From assembly GCF_039537005.1 (NCBI RefSeq), contig NZ_BAAAZR010000032.1, positions 1 through 64,000 on the forward strand: a stretch of 64,000 bases of DNA, given 5' to 3'. The stretch's first letter is position 1. Each line of letters begins with the position of its first letter. The stretch is from Sphaerisporangium flaviroseum (GTDB taxonomy: Bacteria; Actinomycetota; Actinomycetes; Streptosporangiales; Streptosporangiaceae). The notes below the pieces were generated by a model. It ran no database searches, was not told the DNA's origin, and saw only the letters and a list, made by a program, of their open reading frames with translations. A program made the translations under genes and the position numbers. Of the stretch, positions 1 to 7,487 are shown piece after piece.

Positions 1-2421
1 CAGGGGCTTGCCGATCGGCTGGCGGGTCGCTGCGTCCCAGAGCCGTACGGTTCCGTCGTTGCTGACGGTGGCCAAGATCCTTCCGTCCGGACTGATGGCA
101 AGGCTCTGAGCGGCGATGCTGGAGATGGTGACCTGGCCCTGGCTGAGGGGCGCTGTCGTGAGAGCATTGCGGGCTGCGCTGCTGGGTGCGATCCGCCAGG
201 CGGCTACGGCGAGAAGGGCGGAAAGGGTGGGATCTGTGACGCCTTGCCGGGCTAGGGCGATCCGTTCGGAGATCGCGGTGTTGCGTTGTCCTACCGCCAG
301 GTTCCTCGCTTGCATAGCGAAGATCGCGGTAGAGACGGATATGGCTGTAAGGACGACGGCGGTTGTTCTGATGAGGTTTCGTCGTCGGTGATGGGCCCGC
401 CGGGAGGCGCGCAGGAAACGGGCCGTCAGATCGGAGTTTGGCTGGCTGATCCCGGCTTGGGCTAACTCCAGCCGAGTCCCTCTGTAGAGGTAGGCGGGGT
501 CACCATGGTTGGTGGCCCACACGGTGGCGTCGTTGTGGAGTTGAGCCTGGACGCGGATCTGATCGATGTTGTCCTTGATCCAGTTCCGGAGGCGAGGCCA
601 CGCGTATAAGAGGGCCTCGTGGATGAGGCTGGCGGTGTCCTCGTCGACCACGATCAGCCGGCCACTGGTGAGTGCCTCCAAAGCGGTGCTCAGGTCGCTG
701 TCGGGGCCTGACAGGTCGAGGGTGTGCAGGTCGATGGAGCGCCGGATGACGCGCTGGTCCTCGGTGACCGCCGCCATCGCACACAGCAGGGCTTGGGCGG
801 CCGACCGTTGGCCTGAGCTGAGGCGCTGGTACACCTCCTCAGCGTGGGATGCGATGCTCCCGGTGAGACCGTCGGCGCTCCTGTAGGCCGCGATGGTGAG
901 GGTGTCCCCTTCCTTGCGCTGCCAGGCGCGGCTCAATGCCTGGGACAGCAGCGGTAGTGCTCCAGCCGCCATATCGCCGGAGGGGTCGGTCGAAACCATG
1001 TCAGAGAGGACCAGGTCGACCAGGCCGGGTTCCAAGGTCAGGCCGGCCACGGCAGCTGGCCCAGCGACGGCCTGACGGATGTCTGTCCTGGTCATGGGCC
1101 CGACAACGAAGATTCCTGATCTCAACGCGTCCCATAAGGGCAGGCATGCGGCGCAGTCTGCGAGGAAGTCGGCACGCACGCCGAGGACTACTACCGCTAG
1201 CGGGTCCGCATCGTCGTGTGAGGAGGCTATGGACCGCAGCGCCTTGATGAAGGTGTCACGATCACCTTGTGTAGCGTGGGTGAATACCTCTTCGAACTGG
1301 TCGATGACAAGAATCATCCGCCTGCGGCCACTCGCTTCCACGCCACGGTCGGCAGGGTCGCTGGCCATGAGGATCGACCGGAGCAGTTCATACGCCCGGT
1401 CCGGGTCATCGGCCATGGTCTGCTGTAAGGCACGGGGACTTACGGTGGCGAACCGGGCGAACGCGGCGGCCAGCTCACGCAACGGCGCCTGCCCTGGGGT
1501 GATCAGTAGCTGAGGCCAGTGCCTGGCCTCGGAACCTAGAGCCCCTCGGTCGATCGCTGGGAGCAGGCCAGCACCGAGCAGCGAGGACTTGCCCGCCCCT
1601 GAAGGGCCGGTCACCACGAGCACACTGGGCCCGGCCAGTCGGCTGGAGAGCTGTTCGATGAGTTGAGCGGACATGCTCTCGCGGCCGTAGAACACCTCCG
1701 CGTCGGCTGCGGTGAAGGAGGCGAGCCCAGGGTAGGGGCACACATCTCGCCATTGGGCACTCGGCTCTCCCCGGTCGCGCCGATGGTCGAACCTGACCCG
1801 TTCCCAAGCGGACTGCCAGTCCTTGATTTCCTCTGCCGACACCCCACACGCGGCCAGGAAGGCCTCCGCAGTCTGCCACGACGGCAGCCGTTCGCTGGAC
1901 TTCAACGCCTCGCTCAGCGTCGTACGCGCCAGAAAATACCCATGCCGACGGGCCAGCGCGCACAGTGCCCGTAGCGAGGGATCACCAGCCAGCACCTTCT
2001 GCCCGAGCAACGCACGCTGGAATCCCCGCGGATCCGTCACTGAGCCCAACGCAGTCCCACCGGGATCCCAGTCCCCAACGTTCGCCGGCCCGTCTCTCCA
2101 GCCCAGGCCTGACGCAGCACTATCAGACTCCGATGCCGGAGCCTTCGTGCCCTGGCCCACCGGCTCAGGAGCGGCCGCCTCCCAACGCGACAGCCACTCC
2201 TTGGGATCACCACCGCACCCCCGGACGAACGCAGAAGTTGCCTCCCAGGTGGGTCGGGAATCACCGCTTGCGGCCTCGCTCAGCGCGCCTGATGCGTAAT
2301 GTGCGCGCTGAGCGAGTTCCCGGTAGGTCAACCCGGCCTCTGCTCGCAGCTCCCGCAACGCCATGGCGAATGCGGCAAGTGGACCAGAGCGCGGATCGAT
2401 CGGCTTCTCAGGGCGCCCCAA
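1..2421 (-). CDS. HTH - STAND NTPase - WD40 repeat protein (3' end outside window)
   Basis: At least 807 codons are open on the reverse strand and the frame continues past base 1. The N-terminus (residues 1-70) is an XRE-like helix-turn-helix (LRELRAEAGLTYRELAQRA). Residues about 110-190 form a second helical region with a YPGL.F...D...FYGRE motif typical of the step into an nSTAND1-type NTPase. Walker A (GPSGAGKSS) lies near residue 277 and a Walker B-like ILVIDQFEE near 372. A single membrane segment (VVLTAISVSTAIFAMQA) lies near 685-700, and a first WD40 blade (LAISPDGRILATVSNDGTVR) begins near 775 just before the edge. I chose the TTG at 2421 because GGAGAGGGAG precedes it and the encoded GRPEKPIDP opening is typical of these proteins. 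Such proteins act as NTP-dependent switches with a WD40 sensor; several relatives belong to conflict systems. The ligand cannot be told here. Confidence 0.85.
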   Translation of the reverse strand, partial: MGRPEKPIDPRSGPLAAFAMALRELRAEAGLTYRELAQRAHYASGALSEAASGDSRPTWEATSAFVRGCGGDPKEWLSRWEAAAPEPVGQGTKAPASESDSAASGLGWRDGPANVGDWDPGGTALGSVTDPRGFQRALLGQKVLAGDPSLRALCALARRHGYFLARTTLSEALKSSERLPSWQTAEAFLAACGVSAEEIKDWQSAWERVRFDHRRDRGEPSAQWRDVCPYPGLASFTAADAEVFYGRESMSAQLIEQLSSRLAGPSVLVVTGPSGAGKSSLLGAGLLPAIDRGALGSEARHWPQLLITPGQAPLRELAAAFARFATVSPRALQQTMADDPDRAYELLRSILMASDPADRGVEASGRRRMILVIDQFEEVFTHATQGDRDTFIKALRSIASSHDDADPLAVVVLGVRADFLADCAACLPLWDALRSGIFVVGPMTRTDIRQAVAGPAAVAGLTLEPGLVDLVLSDMVSTDPSGDMAAGALPLLSQALSRAWQRKEGDTLTIAAYRSADGLTGSIASHAEEVYQRLSSGQRSAAQALLCAMAAVTEDQRVIRRSIDLHTLDLSGPDSDLSTALEALTSGRLIVVDEDTASLIHEALLYAWPRLRNWIKDNIDQIRVQAQLHNDATVWATNHGDPAYLYRGTRLELAQAGISQPNSDLTARFLRASRRAHHRRRNLIRTTAVVLTAISVSTAIFAMQARNLAVGQRNTAISERIALARQGVTDPTLSALLAVAAWRIAPSSAARNALTTAPLSQGQVTISSIAAQSLAISPDGRILATVSNDGTVRLWDAATRQPIGKPL

Positions 2422-2467
2422 CGCTCCCTCTCCTCACCGATTCAGTGCAGGCCCATGACCCGATCGA

Positions 2468-2671
2468 TCACCGCGCGTCAGGCTGATCGCCCCGAAGGTG
2501 ACAGATGCCCTGCACCACAGGGACGGTGGCGGCGATGATGCCGAGTGCGATTGTGGCTTCGTAGCCGAACCGCACGAGAACGATGACGGCCATCAAGATG
2601 ACCACCAGAACAACCACCTGCGTCCAGGGGGTAGGAATACAGACCCCCGACCCGTCAGACCGGAACTCCAT
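2468..2671 (-). CDS. Small two-helix membrane protein
   Basis: This 67-residue protein is almost entirely hydrophobic: one long or two closely packed membrane segments lie at about residues 17-34 and 39-57, followed by a short charged tail. GGAGGGAG stands seven bases before the ATG. The gene ends 46 bases before the STAND-WD40 start on the same strand, so the two are probably cotranscribed. I recognise no family. The context suggests a membrane partner or accessory of the downstream NTPase, but nothing in the sequence proves it. It could also be an unrelated small membrane peptide. Confidence 0.6.
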   Translation of the reverse strand: MEFRSDGSGVCIPTPWTQVVVLVVILMAVIVLVRFGYEATIALGIIAATVPVVQGICHLRGDQPDAR

Positions 2672-3181
2672 GACTGATCTCCCTCCACTCTCATCCGCTG
2701 GTTCCCGAGGCGCTGCAACACGTGGTCACGTTGTTTGCCCTCAACGTGACCACTGACGCTTCGCCTACATCCTGGAATCTCGGGGCGTCTCTGTCGACAA
2801 CATCAGCGGGGAAAGCACCTTCAGGCTGGCAAACACGAACAACCGATCATCTATGGTCGTTTCGCAGTGCTGCCGGACGATTTGGTGAACAACCCGGGGG
2901 CTCTTCCTGCGGCTTGCGGGACAGTGCTCGCCTTAGCGGTGAACAATTCGCATTTGCGCAGGTCAGTTGCGGCCGGATTGTTCAGACGTCCGCGATGCTC
3001 CCACTAGCTTGCAGGACAGCTCCCGACCAGGGAATCGTGAGATTACGCAGGATCCCTAGAGGCTTCTGCTTTCGTCTGCTGGTTCCAGACGGAAATCCAA
3101 AGGGGGACCCCTGATTTGCCCCAGGGGTCCCCTCCGCGGACAAATCGGCCACGTCTGCCAGACCAACTTCTTTGGCGACCG
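2672..3181. other. Gene-poor stretch upstream of the STAND operon
   Basis: No convincing coding region is seen. The stretch must hold the promoter of the reverse-strand operon. A 9-base motif GGTGAACAA occurs twice in direct orientation (2884-2892, 2938-2946) and a partial inverted copy TTGTTCA lies at 2978-2984, a layout compatible with a regulator site. Otherwise it looks like decayed mobile DNA. Confidence 0.4.
3103..3132. repeat. Perfect 11-bp inverted repeat
   Basis: GGGGACCCCTG (3103-3113) and CAGGGGTCCCC (3122-3132) flank an 8-base loop. Each arm is itself nearly palindromic. No T-run follows, so this may be an operator, a recombination site or the end of a degraded element rather than an intrinsic terminator. 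Confidence 0.6.
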
Positions 3182-3418
3182 CTGGTTTTCGAGATCATCA
3201 AGGCCAACATCAAACCCGTCAAGCTCGACACCACGGGATAGGTGACCCGCAAGGACCTGAACCAGCTGACCGAGAACTGCAACCGGCCCGAGCTCGGCGG
3301 CCCCACCGCCCGGCACGCCCGCCTGGCGGGCCGGACGGGCTCAGACCCGCTGACGATCGAGAAGGCCCGGGAGCTGATCACCGTCATCACCCACCGATGG
3401 GTGGAGAGCCTGCCCTGA
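3182..3418 (+). pseudogene. Gene remnant with an in-frame TAG
   Basis: One forward frame reads LVFEIIKANIKPVKLDTTG, then TAG (3239-3241), then immediately GTG and VTRKDLNQLTENCNRPEL..., ending at TGA 3416-3418. The amino-acid composition is protein-like on both sides of the stop, which suggests the 3' end of a gene inactivated by a nonsense change. The alternative is a very short end-to-start gene pair. I do not recognise the family. It lies convergent to the recombinase and is probably part of the same degraded mobile region. Confidence 0.3.
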
Positions 3419-3455
3419 CCTGGGCCCGACTATCCGCGGCTGTCGTACCCGGCGG

Positions 3456-4427
3456 TCATCGGCCCGCCTGCAGGGCGGCGAGGTCGGCGCGAGCCTGCGC
3501 GAGGGCCTCAGGGTAGGCCTGCGTCTTGTCGTGGTCGGCCAGGGCGCGATAGATGCTGGCGATCGAAGGATTAAGGCCCTTGCGCTTGCCGGTCGGGATG
3601 ATGAGGTCGGGCCGGATCTGCTCGACGGTCTCGCCGACAGCGCGGCGCCGCAGCACGGTGTGGAGCATGTCGTCGGTGATGACGGGCGGGCGGCCGCCGT
3701 GCTTGCCCTTGCGGGCAGCGGCGTCCAGGCCTTCGAGGGTGGCCTCGCGGATGTTCTCGCGCTCGGTCTCGGCCATGGCGGCGAAGAAGGCGAACAGGAT
3801 CCTGCCCGGTCCGCTCGGGTCGTAGATTCCGGGCAGCGGCCCGGCGAGCATCTCCAGAACCAGGCCATGGGCGGTGAGGTGATCGGCCAGGGCGGTGAGT
3901 TCGGCGGCGTCGCGGCCCAGCCGCTTCATCTCGTACACGGTGATGATGACGCGGCAGTGCGGGGCGTGCGCCTTGATCTGGCGGGCGGCGGTCAGCGCGG
4001 CCTCGAACTGCGGGCGGACCCGCACTCTGGTGGAGATCTTCTCGCTGAAGATCTTGTCTCGCGGGATGCCATGCGCGGCGAGCGCGTCGAACTGCGACTG
4101 CAGTTCCTGGGTGAAGGTCGAGCAGCGGGCGTACCCGATCCTGATGTCGGCGGACGGTCCGTCGGCCGGGAGGGCCTCGGGCGGCGGGGTGCCGGGCCGC
4201 CACGGCTGGCCGGGGCCGCGGTTGGCGGGAGTCTGCACCCGCAGGCGCTTGGCGAGCCGGGCGACCTTCGTGAAGCGGCCGGTGTGATAGGTCCCGGCGA
4301 CGGCGCCAGATCGGGATCTACAGGGCGATCCGGGCTCGACGCCGCATCGCGGACACGGCTGCCGTTCGACTTCGTCGGCGTCGGTCAGGTCGGTAGCGGA
4401 GTCGGGGGAGCCGGGAAGATCAACCAC
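3456..4427 (-). CDS. Serine recombinase with N-terminal zinc finger
   Basis: This 323-residue resolvase/invertase-family site-specific recombinase carries an extra N-terminal module. Residues 25-48 hold C-x2-C-x7-C-x11-H (CPRCGVEPGSPC), a zinc finger seen in actinomycete and phage recombinases. The catalytic domain starts near residue 96 with IGYARCSTFTQ; Ser103 is the expected nucleophile. The conserved arginine block YEMKRLGRDAAEL and the helix-E region (FFAAMAETERENI) are present. A helix-turn-helix C-terminus follows from about residue 235 (GRPPVITDDML). The size fits a small resolvase/invertase, not a large phiC31-type integrase. The GTG start has only a weak GAGG close by. Three copies of an 11-bp dyad sit just upstream (4449-4554). 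No transposase is recognisable nearby, so it may be the last functional piece of a transposon or integrated element. Confidence 0.85.
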   Translation of the reverse strand: MVDLPGSPDSATDLTDADEVERQPCPRCGVEPGSPCRSRSGAVAGTYHTGRFTKVARLAKRLRVQTPANRGPGQPWRPGTPPPEALPADGPSADIRIGYARCSTFTQELQSQFDALAAHGIPRDKIFSEKISTRVRVRPQFEAALTAARQIKAHAPHCRVIITVYEMKRLGRDAAELTALADHLTAHGLVLEMLAGPLPGIYDPSGPGRILFAFFAAMAETERENIREATLEGLDAAARKGKHGGRPPVITDDMLHTVLRRRAVGETVEQIRPDLIIPTGKRKGLNPSIASIYRALADHDKTQAYPEALAQARADLAALQAGR

Positions 4428-4448
4428 CCTCGAATCGTCTCACAAACA

Positions 4449-4554
4449 TTTCTCAGAACGGAGCCGACTCCGTGTTTGAGTGAGAACGAGTTCTGAGAGG
4501 AAATCCGCCTCTTCGAGGCCCTCGCGCGGAGGCGTGCGCTCAAGTTCTCAGAAT
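4449..4554. promoter_or_regulatory. Three GTTCTnAGAAC-like dyads: candidate res/crossover site
   Basis: Near-identical 11-base dyads lie at 4449-4459 (TTTCTCAGAAC), 4490-4500 (GTTCTGAGAGG) and 4544-4554 (GTTCTCAGAAT), with starts 41 and 54 bases apart, directly upstream of the recombinase start. Resolvases bind multi-subsite res regions beside their own genes, so this is the likely recombination and autoregulation site. That role is inferred. Confidence 0.55.
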
Positions 4555-4712
4555 GGAACGTTTCTGCGAGGCGCTGGCCCGCTCCTGCCTCAAATCTTCT
4601 ACCGCCAAAATCCGGTCCGATTCTCCCCGAAGGCCGAAATGAGCCGACGGCGAAGGTCGCGTGGTCACAGGCCGATTACTGGACAGCCCCCGGGGCTCAC
4701 ACGGAGGACGGG

Positions 4713-5588
4713 TCAGCTCGACGGGATCGGGGTGCAGGTCGCGGTGGGCGGGGTGGCGGTGCCGCTCGAGGTCGCCAGGAAGCCGAACGTGGTGGACCCG
4801 CTGGGGGCCAGCGCTCCGTTGTAGCTCTCGTTCGTGATCGTGTACGGCCCGGCGGTGCTGTCGGTGCGGGCGCCCCAGATCTGCGTGATCCGCTGACCGT
4901 CGGGGAAGGTGAGTGTCACCGTCCACCCGGTGGTCCCGGTGGTCCCGGTGGTCCCGGTGGTCCCGGTGGTCCCGGTGGTCCCGGTGGTCCCGGTGGTCCC
5001 GGTGGTGCCGGTGGTGCCGGTGTTGGTCACCGTCACCTTTCCCTGGGATCCGCCGGACCAGCTGCCGACCTGGCTGTACACCGCCGTGCAGGTCGGACGG
5101 GGTTCCGGGCAGGCCGGGGCGGCGGCGGTGACCGTTGAGGTGAAGGCAGAGGTGTTCCCGGCCGCGTCACGGGCCCGGACCTGGTAGCGGAACATCCCCA
5201 CACCGGACTGCGTGAACGACGTGGTCGTCGAGGTGCCCACGGAGACGAACGTGCCGCCGGTGGTGCCGGGCGCGCGCCAGATCTCGTACCCGATGACGCC
5301 CACGTTGTCCGTCGACGCGGTCCAGCTCAGCGTCACCGAGCCGCAGGTGGCGCTCGCCGTCGGCGTACCCGGTGTGGTGGGCGCCTGCGTGTCGGGCGGC
5401 GGCATGGTCGGGCACGGCGGCGGCACGATGCTGACCGGCTCGGTGAAGGCGGAGGTGTTGCCGGCCGTGTCGCGTGCTCGCACCTTGAACTGCAACAGCC
5501 CGGTGATGGGCTGGGTGAAGGAGGTGGTCGTGGTCGTGCCGGCCGAGGTGAACGCGCCGCCGTTGGTCGCGCTCGCCCGATGCCGCGC
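4713..5588 (-). pseudogene. 5'-truncated FN3-FN3-CBM2 fragment of a secreted glycan-active enzyme
   Basis: Reading in reverse from about 5588, the frame enters midway through a fibronectin type III domain (ATNGGAFTSAG, then VRARDTAGNTSAF). It passes a proline-rich linker, a second complete FN3 (SVTLSWTASTDNVGVIGYEI ... VRARDAAGNTSAF) and ends in a family 2 carbohydrate-binding module (CTAVYSQVGSWSGGSQGKV ... GWTVTLTFPDGQRITQIWG) before the stop at 4713. No signal peptide, catalytic domain or plausible start exists upstream: homology stops abruptly near 5588 and the DNA turns AT-richer. In intact relatives these modules follow a cellulase, chitinase or similar catalytic domain. The CBM2 is interrupted by a 90-bp minisatellite. 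I call it a pseudogene; an internal TTG at 5495 could still start a 260-residue fragment, but that lacks a secretion signal. Confidence 0.75.
4929..5018. repeat. 9-bp minisatellite, ten copies, inside the CBM2
   Basis: Eight perfect copies of GGTGGTCCC are followed by two of GGTGGTGCC. The period is a multiple of three, so the reverse-strand frame is kept and reads as ten Thr-Gly-Thr units. They sit exactly between VTVTNTG and GWTVTLTF, where ordinary CBM2 modules have a loop of a few residues. Confidence 0.95.
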
Positions 5589-5977
5589 GCTCCGGCAATC
5601 GCATTTCGATCAGGGATGTAGCTTTCATCGCGTTCCGTGTGAACGACCCCTGGGGGGATTCGCGGCCGTACCGCACTGGCCTGGCGGAAGTCCGGTCGCG
5701 GCCGGTCGTCGAAACATTTCGCTCACTAAATGATCTGACTATTGATATGTCGCTTTGTAAAAGTGCATATAGTCCGTTGGTAAGCGATTCCGCCGGCCGG
5801 CTCGCAAGGATGGATATCCGCATTCCGGCACTGAGCACGATCGCCCGCACGCCGTGTGGCGGCCGATCTCCGGCATCGGCATATTCGATCACATATCTGT
5901 TGACGCCGTTCAACCGCGTCCACTTCGCCGTGCCGAGCCGTATATCGCAACCGAGATAAGCGACCCCGGAGCCAGAC
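5589..5977. other. AT-richer spacer without a convincing gene
   Basis: Base composition drops clearly below that of the flanks (for example the block at 5720-5780). A reverse frame stays open through much of it but runs on into the wrong frame of the FN3 remnant and resembles no family. The region probably marks the breakpoint that removed the 5' part of the FN3-CBM2 gene, and it carries the promoter of the gene at 5978. Confidence 0.4.
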
Positions 5978-6691
5978 ATGGACGTACGGAAGACACCGGT
6001 CAGCGCACACTTGGCCTTCGGTCCCGCCGGGAGCGGCGGGACCGGGCCCACGGTCCTCGTCGACCCCCGGGACACAGGCGTGATGGGCCTGCTCCGCGGC
6101 GCGGCCAGGCCGCGGCACCTGCTCGCGATCGTCCTCGGGTTCTACCGCACCCCGCTGGCCTGGGTGGGGCTGCTCATCTCCATGGTCATCCTGGCGTACG
6201 GCGGTGGCGCGATCATGTTCTGGTACCACGCCGTCCACCTCGGCGAGGGCGGTCCGGCGATCAGCCACTGGCAGCACTGGTTGCTGGACTCCACGGCCGG
6301 CTTCATCGGCCTCGCCCCGGCGCTCGCCGTCATCCTGCCGCTGGCCACCGTGGCCTCGCTGCCGCCGGGGGGTGCCCAGGCGGCGCGTACCATCCGCCCG
6401 GTGCTGTACGCGCTGGCAGGCGGGGTCATGTTCGCCCTGGTCACCGCTCCGGGGCCGTTCCTGCACGACCTGCTGGTGGGACGCGGCACCTGGCTCGCCG
6501 ACACGGTCACCGAGATGTGGGGGAACGGTCAGGCTCCGCAGGCGTTCGCCGTGCCGGTGAGCGTGCCCGTGGAACTGGGCCGTCAGATCGCGGTGGGCCT
6601 GCCGACCTACATCGTGCTCATGGGCGTCGCTCTCCTGGCCGTCCGGGGATTCGTACGGCTCGGCCACTCGCTGTCCCGATCACGCGTATAG
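5978..6691 (+). CDS. Polytopic membrane protein of unknown function
   Basis: The protein has 237 residues and four or five membrane segments at about 45-65, 62-85, 108-128, 145-162 and 200-222. The loop between the second and third holds a His/Trp-rich stretch (WYHAVHL, ISHWQHWLLD) that could bind a metal or haem, but no defined motif is recognisable. GGAG lies six bases before the ATG. It stands alone between the FN3-CBM2 remnant (divergent) and a secreted protein downstream on the same strand. I do not recognise the family. Confidence 0.7.
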   Translation: MDVRKTPVSAHLAFGPAGSGGTGPTVLVDPRDTGVMGLLRGAARPRHLLAIVLGFYRTPLAWVGLLISMVILAYGGGAIMFWYHAVHLGEGGPAISHWQHWLLDSTAGFIGLAPALAVILPLATVASLPPGGAQAARTIRPVLYALAGGVMFALVTAPGPFLHDLLVGRGTWLADTVTEMWGNGQAPQAFAVPVSVPVELGRQIAVGLPTYIVLMGVALLAVRGFVRLGHSLSRSRV

Positions 6692-6824
6692 GCCGGGGCG
6701 GAACGTATCGAAATACACCATGGCCGTGTATACGGCTGAACAGACCTTGCCGACCCGTTGGGCTGCACTTGTGGCCATCGTCCGGAACGTATCCGGGCGC
6801 GCACCCACAGGGGAAGGAAAGGCC

Positions 6825-7274
6825 ATGCGCAAGGTTTTTCGGTGGGCGGGGGCACCGCTGATCGGGATGGCACTGGCGGGCACGCTGCTGCCCGCAGCGT
6901 CCGCGTCCGCGTCGGTGGCGCCGGCGCCGGTGGCGGCGGCGACCACGACGACCTACGAGATCGACCTGATCTCGCTGACATGCAACAAGAAGCAGGACTC
7001 CGTCGGCAAGGACGAACCCCAGCTCTTCATCGACGGGGTGAGCAAGTTCGGTCCCGGCAGCATGGGAAAGGGGGACATGGTCGTCCTGACGGGCACCCAC
7101 CAGTTCACCGGCACCGCGACGATGGAGTTGTTCGATGTGGACCCCGGCAATGACGACTTCCTCGGCAGCGTCACCGTCAGCAGCGCCGAGTCCGGGCAAG
7201 GCGTCCAGGTCGAGACGTTCGACCACCTGAACCACGCCGAGTACACCATCCTGTACGAGGTCAACCCGGCCTGA
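6825..7274 (+). CDS. Small secreted protein, C2-like or beta-sandwich
   Basis: This 149-residue protein starts at ATG 6825 behind GGGAAGGAAAGG. A longer frame exists upstream, but this start places a classical signal peptide at the N-terminus (MRKVFRW, a hydrophobic core, then LLPAASASASVA). The mature part of about 115 residues holds the acidic motif ELFDVDPGNDDFLGSVTV, like the Ca-binding DxD...DDxLG loop of C2-type sandwiches, and two cysteines at most, so no disulphide-rich toxin fold. The function is unknown; export and calcium-dependent binding are inferred. A short hairpin follows the stop. Confidence 0.7.
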   Translation: MRKVFRWAGAPLIGMALAGTLLPAASASASVAPAPVAAATTTTYEIDLISLTCNKKQDSVGKDEPQLFIDGVSKFGPGSMGKGDMVVLTGTHQFTGTATMELFDVDPGNDDFLGSVTVSSAESGQGVQVETFDHLNHAEYTILYEVNPA

Positions 7275-7278
7275 TCCA

Positions 7279-7304
7279 CACGGGCTCGATCCGGTGGGCC
7301 CGTG
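7279..7304 (+). terminator. Hairpin after the secreted-protein gene
   Basis: CACGGGC (7279-7285) pairs with GCCCGTG (7298-7304) just after the stop at 7274. No T-tail, as is common for actinomycete terminators. Confidence 0.45.
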
Positions 7305-7381
7305 ACCACGGGGGGCCTCGCCGCGACCGGCACTCAAGGACGCCGTTCCAGTGATTCGGCGTGCCTTGGGTGCCTGTCGTG

Positions 7382-7449
7382 GGTAATCAATTGTTTCGGC
7401 GACGTCTGCGGATAATTACCTGTTTGGTGCTCTGAGGGGAAGTTACGAT
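7382..7449 (+). promoter_or_regulatory. Candidate promoter/operator of the SARP gene
   Basis: An AT-rich patch contains inverted GGTAAT (7382-7387) and ATTACC (7415-7420). A TANNNT-type -10, TACGAT, lies at 7444-7449, about 40 bases before the chosen start. No clear -35 is visible. Confidence 0.4.
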
Positions 7450-7487
7450 CAGGGCGCTTGACGGGGGTCATGCCGACGGGGGTCGCG

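Noticed and set aside
5589..6075. Reverse-strand gene in the AT-rich spacer
   Set aside because: The frame continues into the wrong frame of the FN3 remnant and overlaps the start of the forward membrane protein; no homologue is recognisable.
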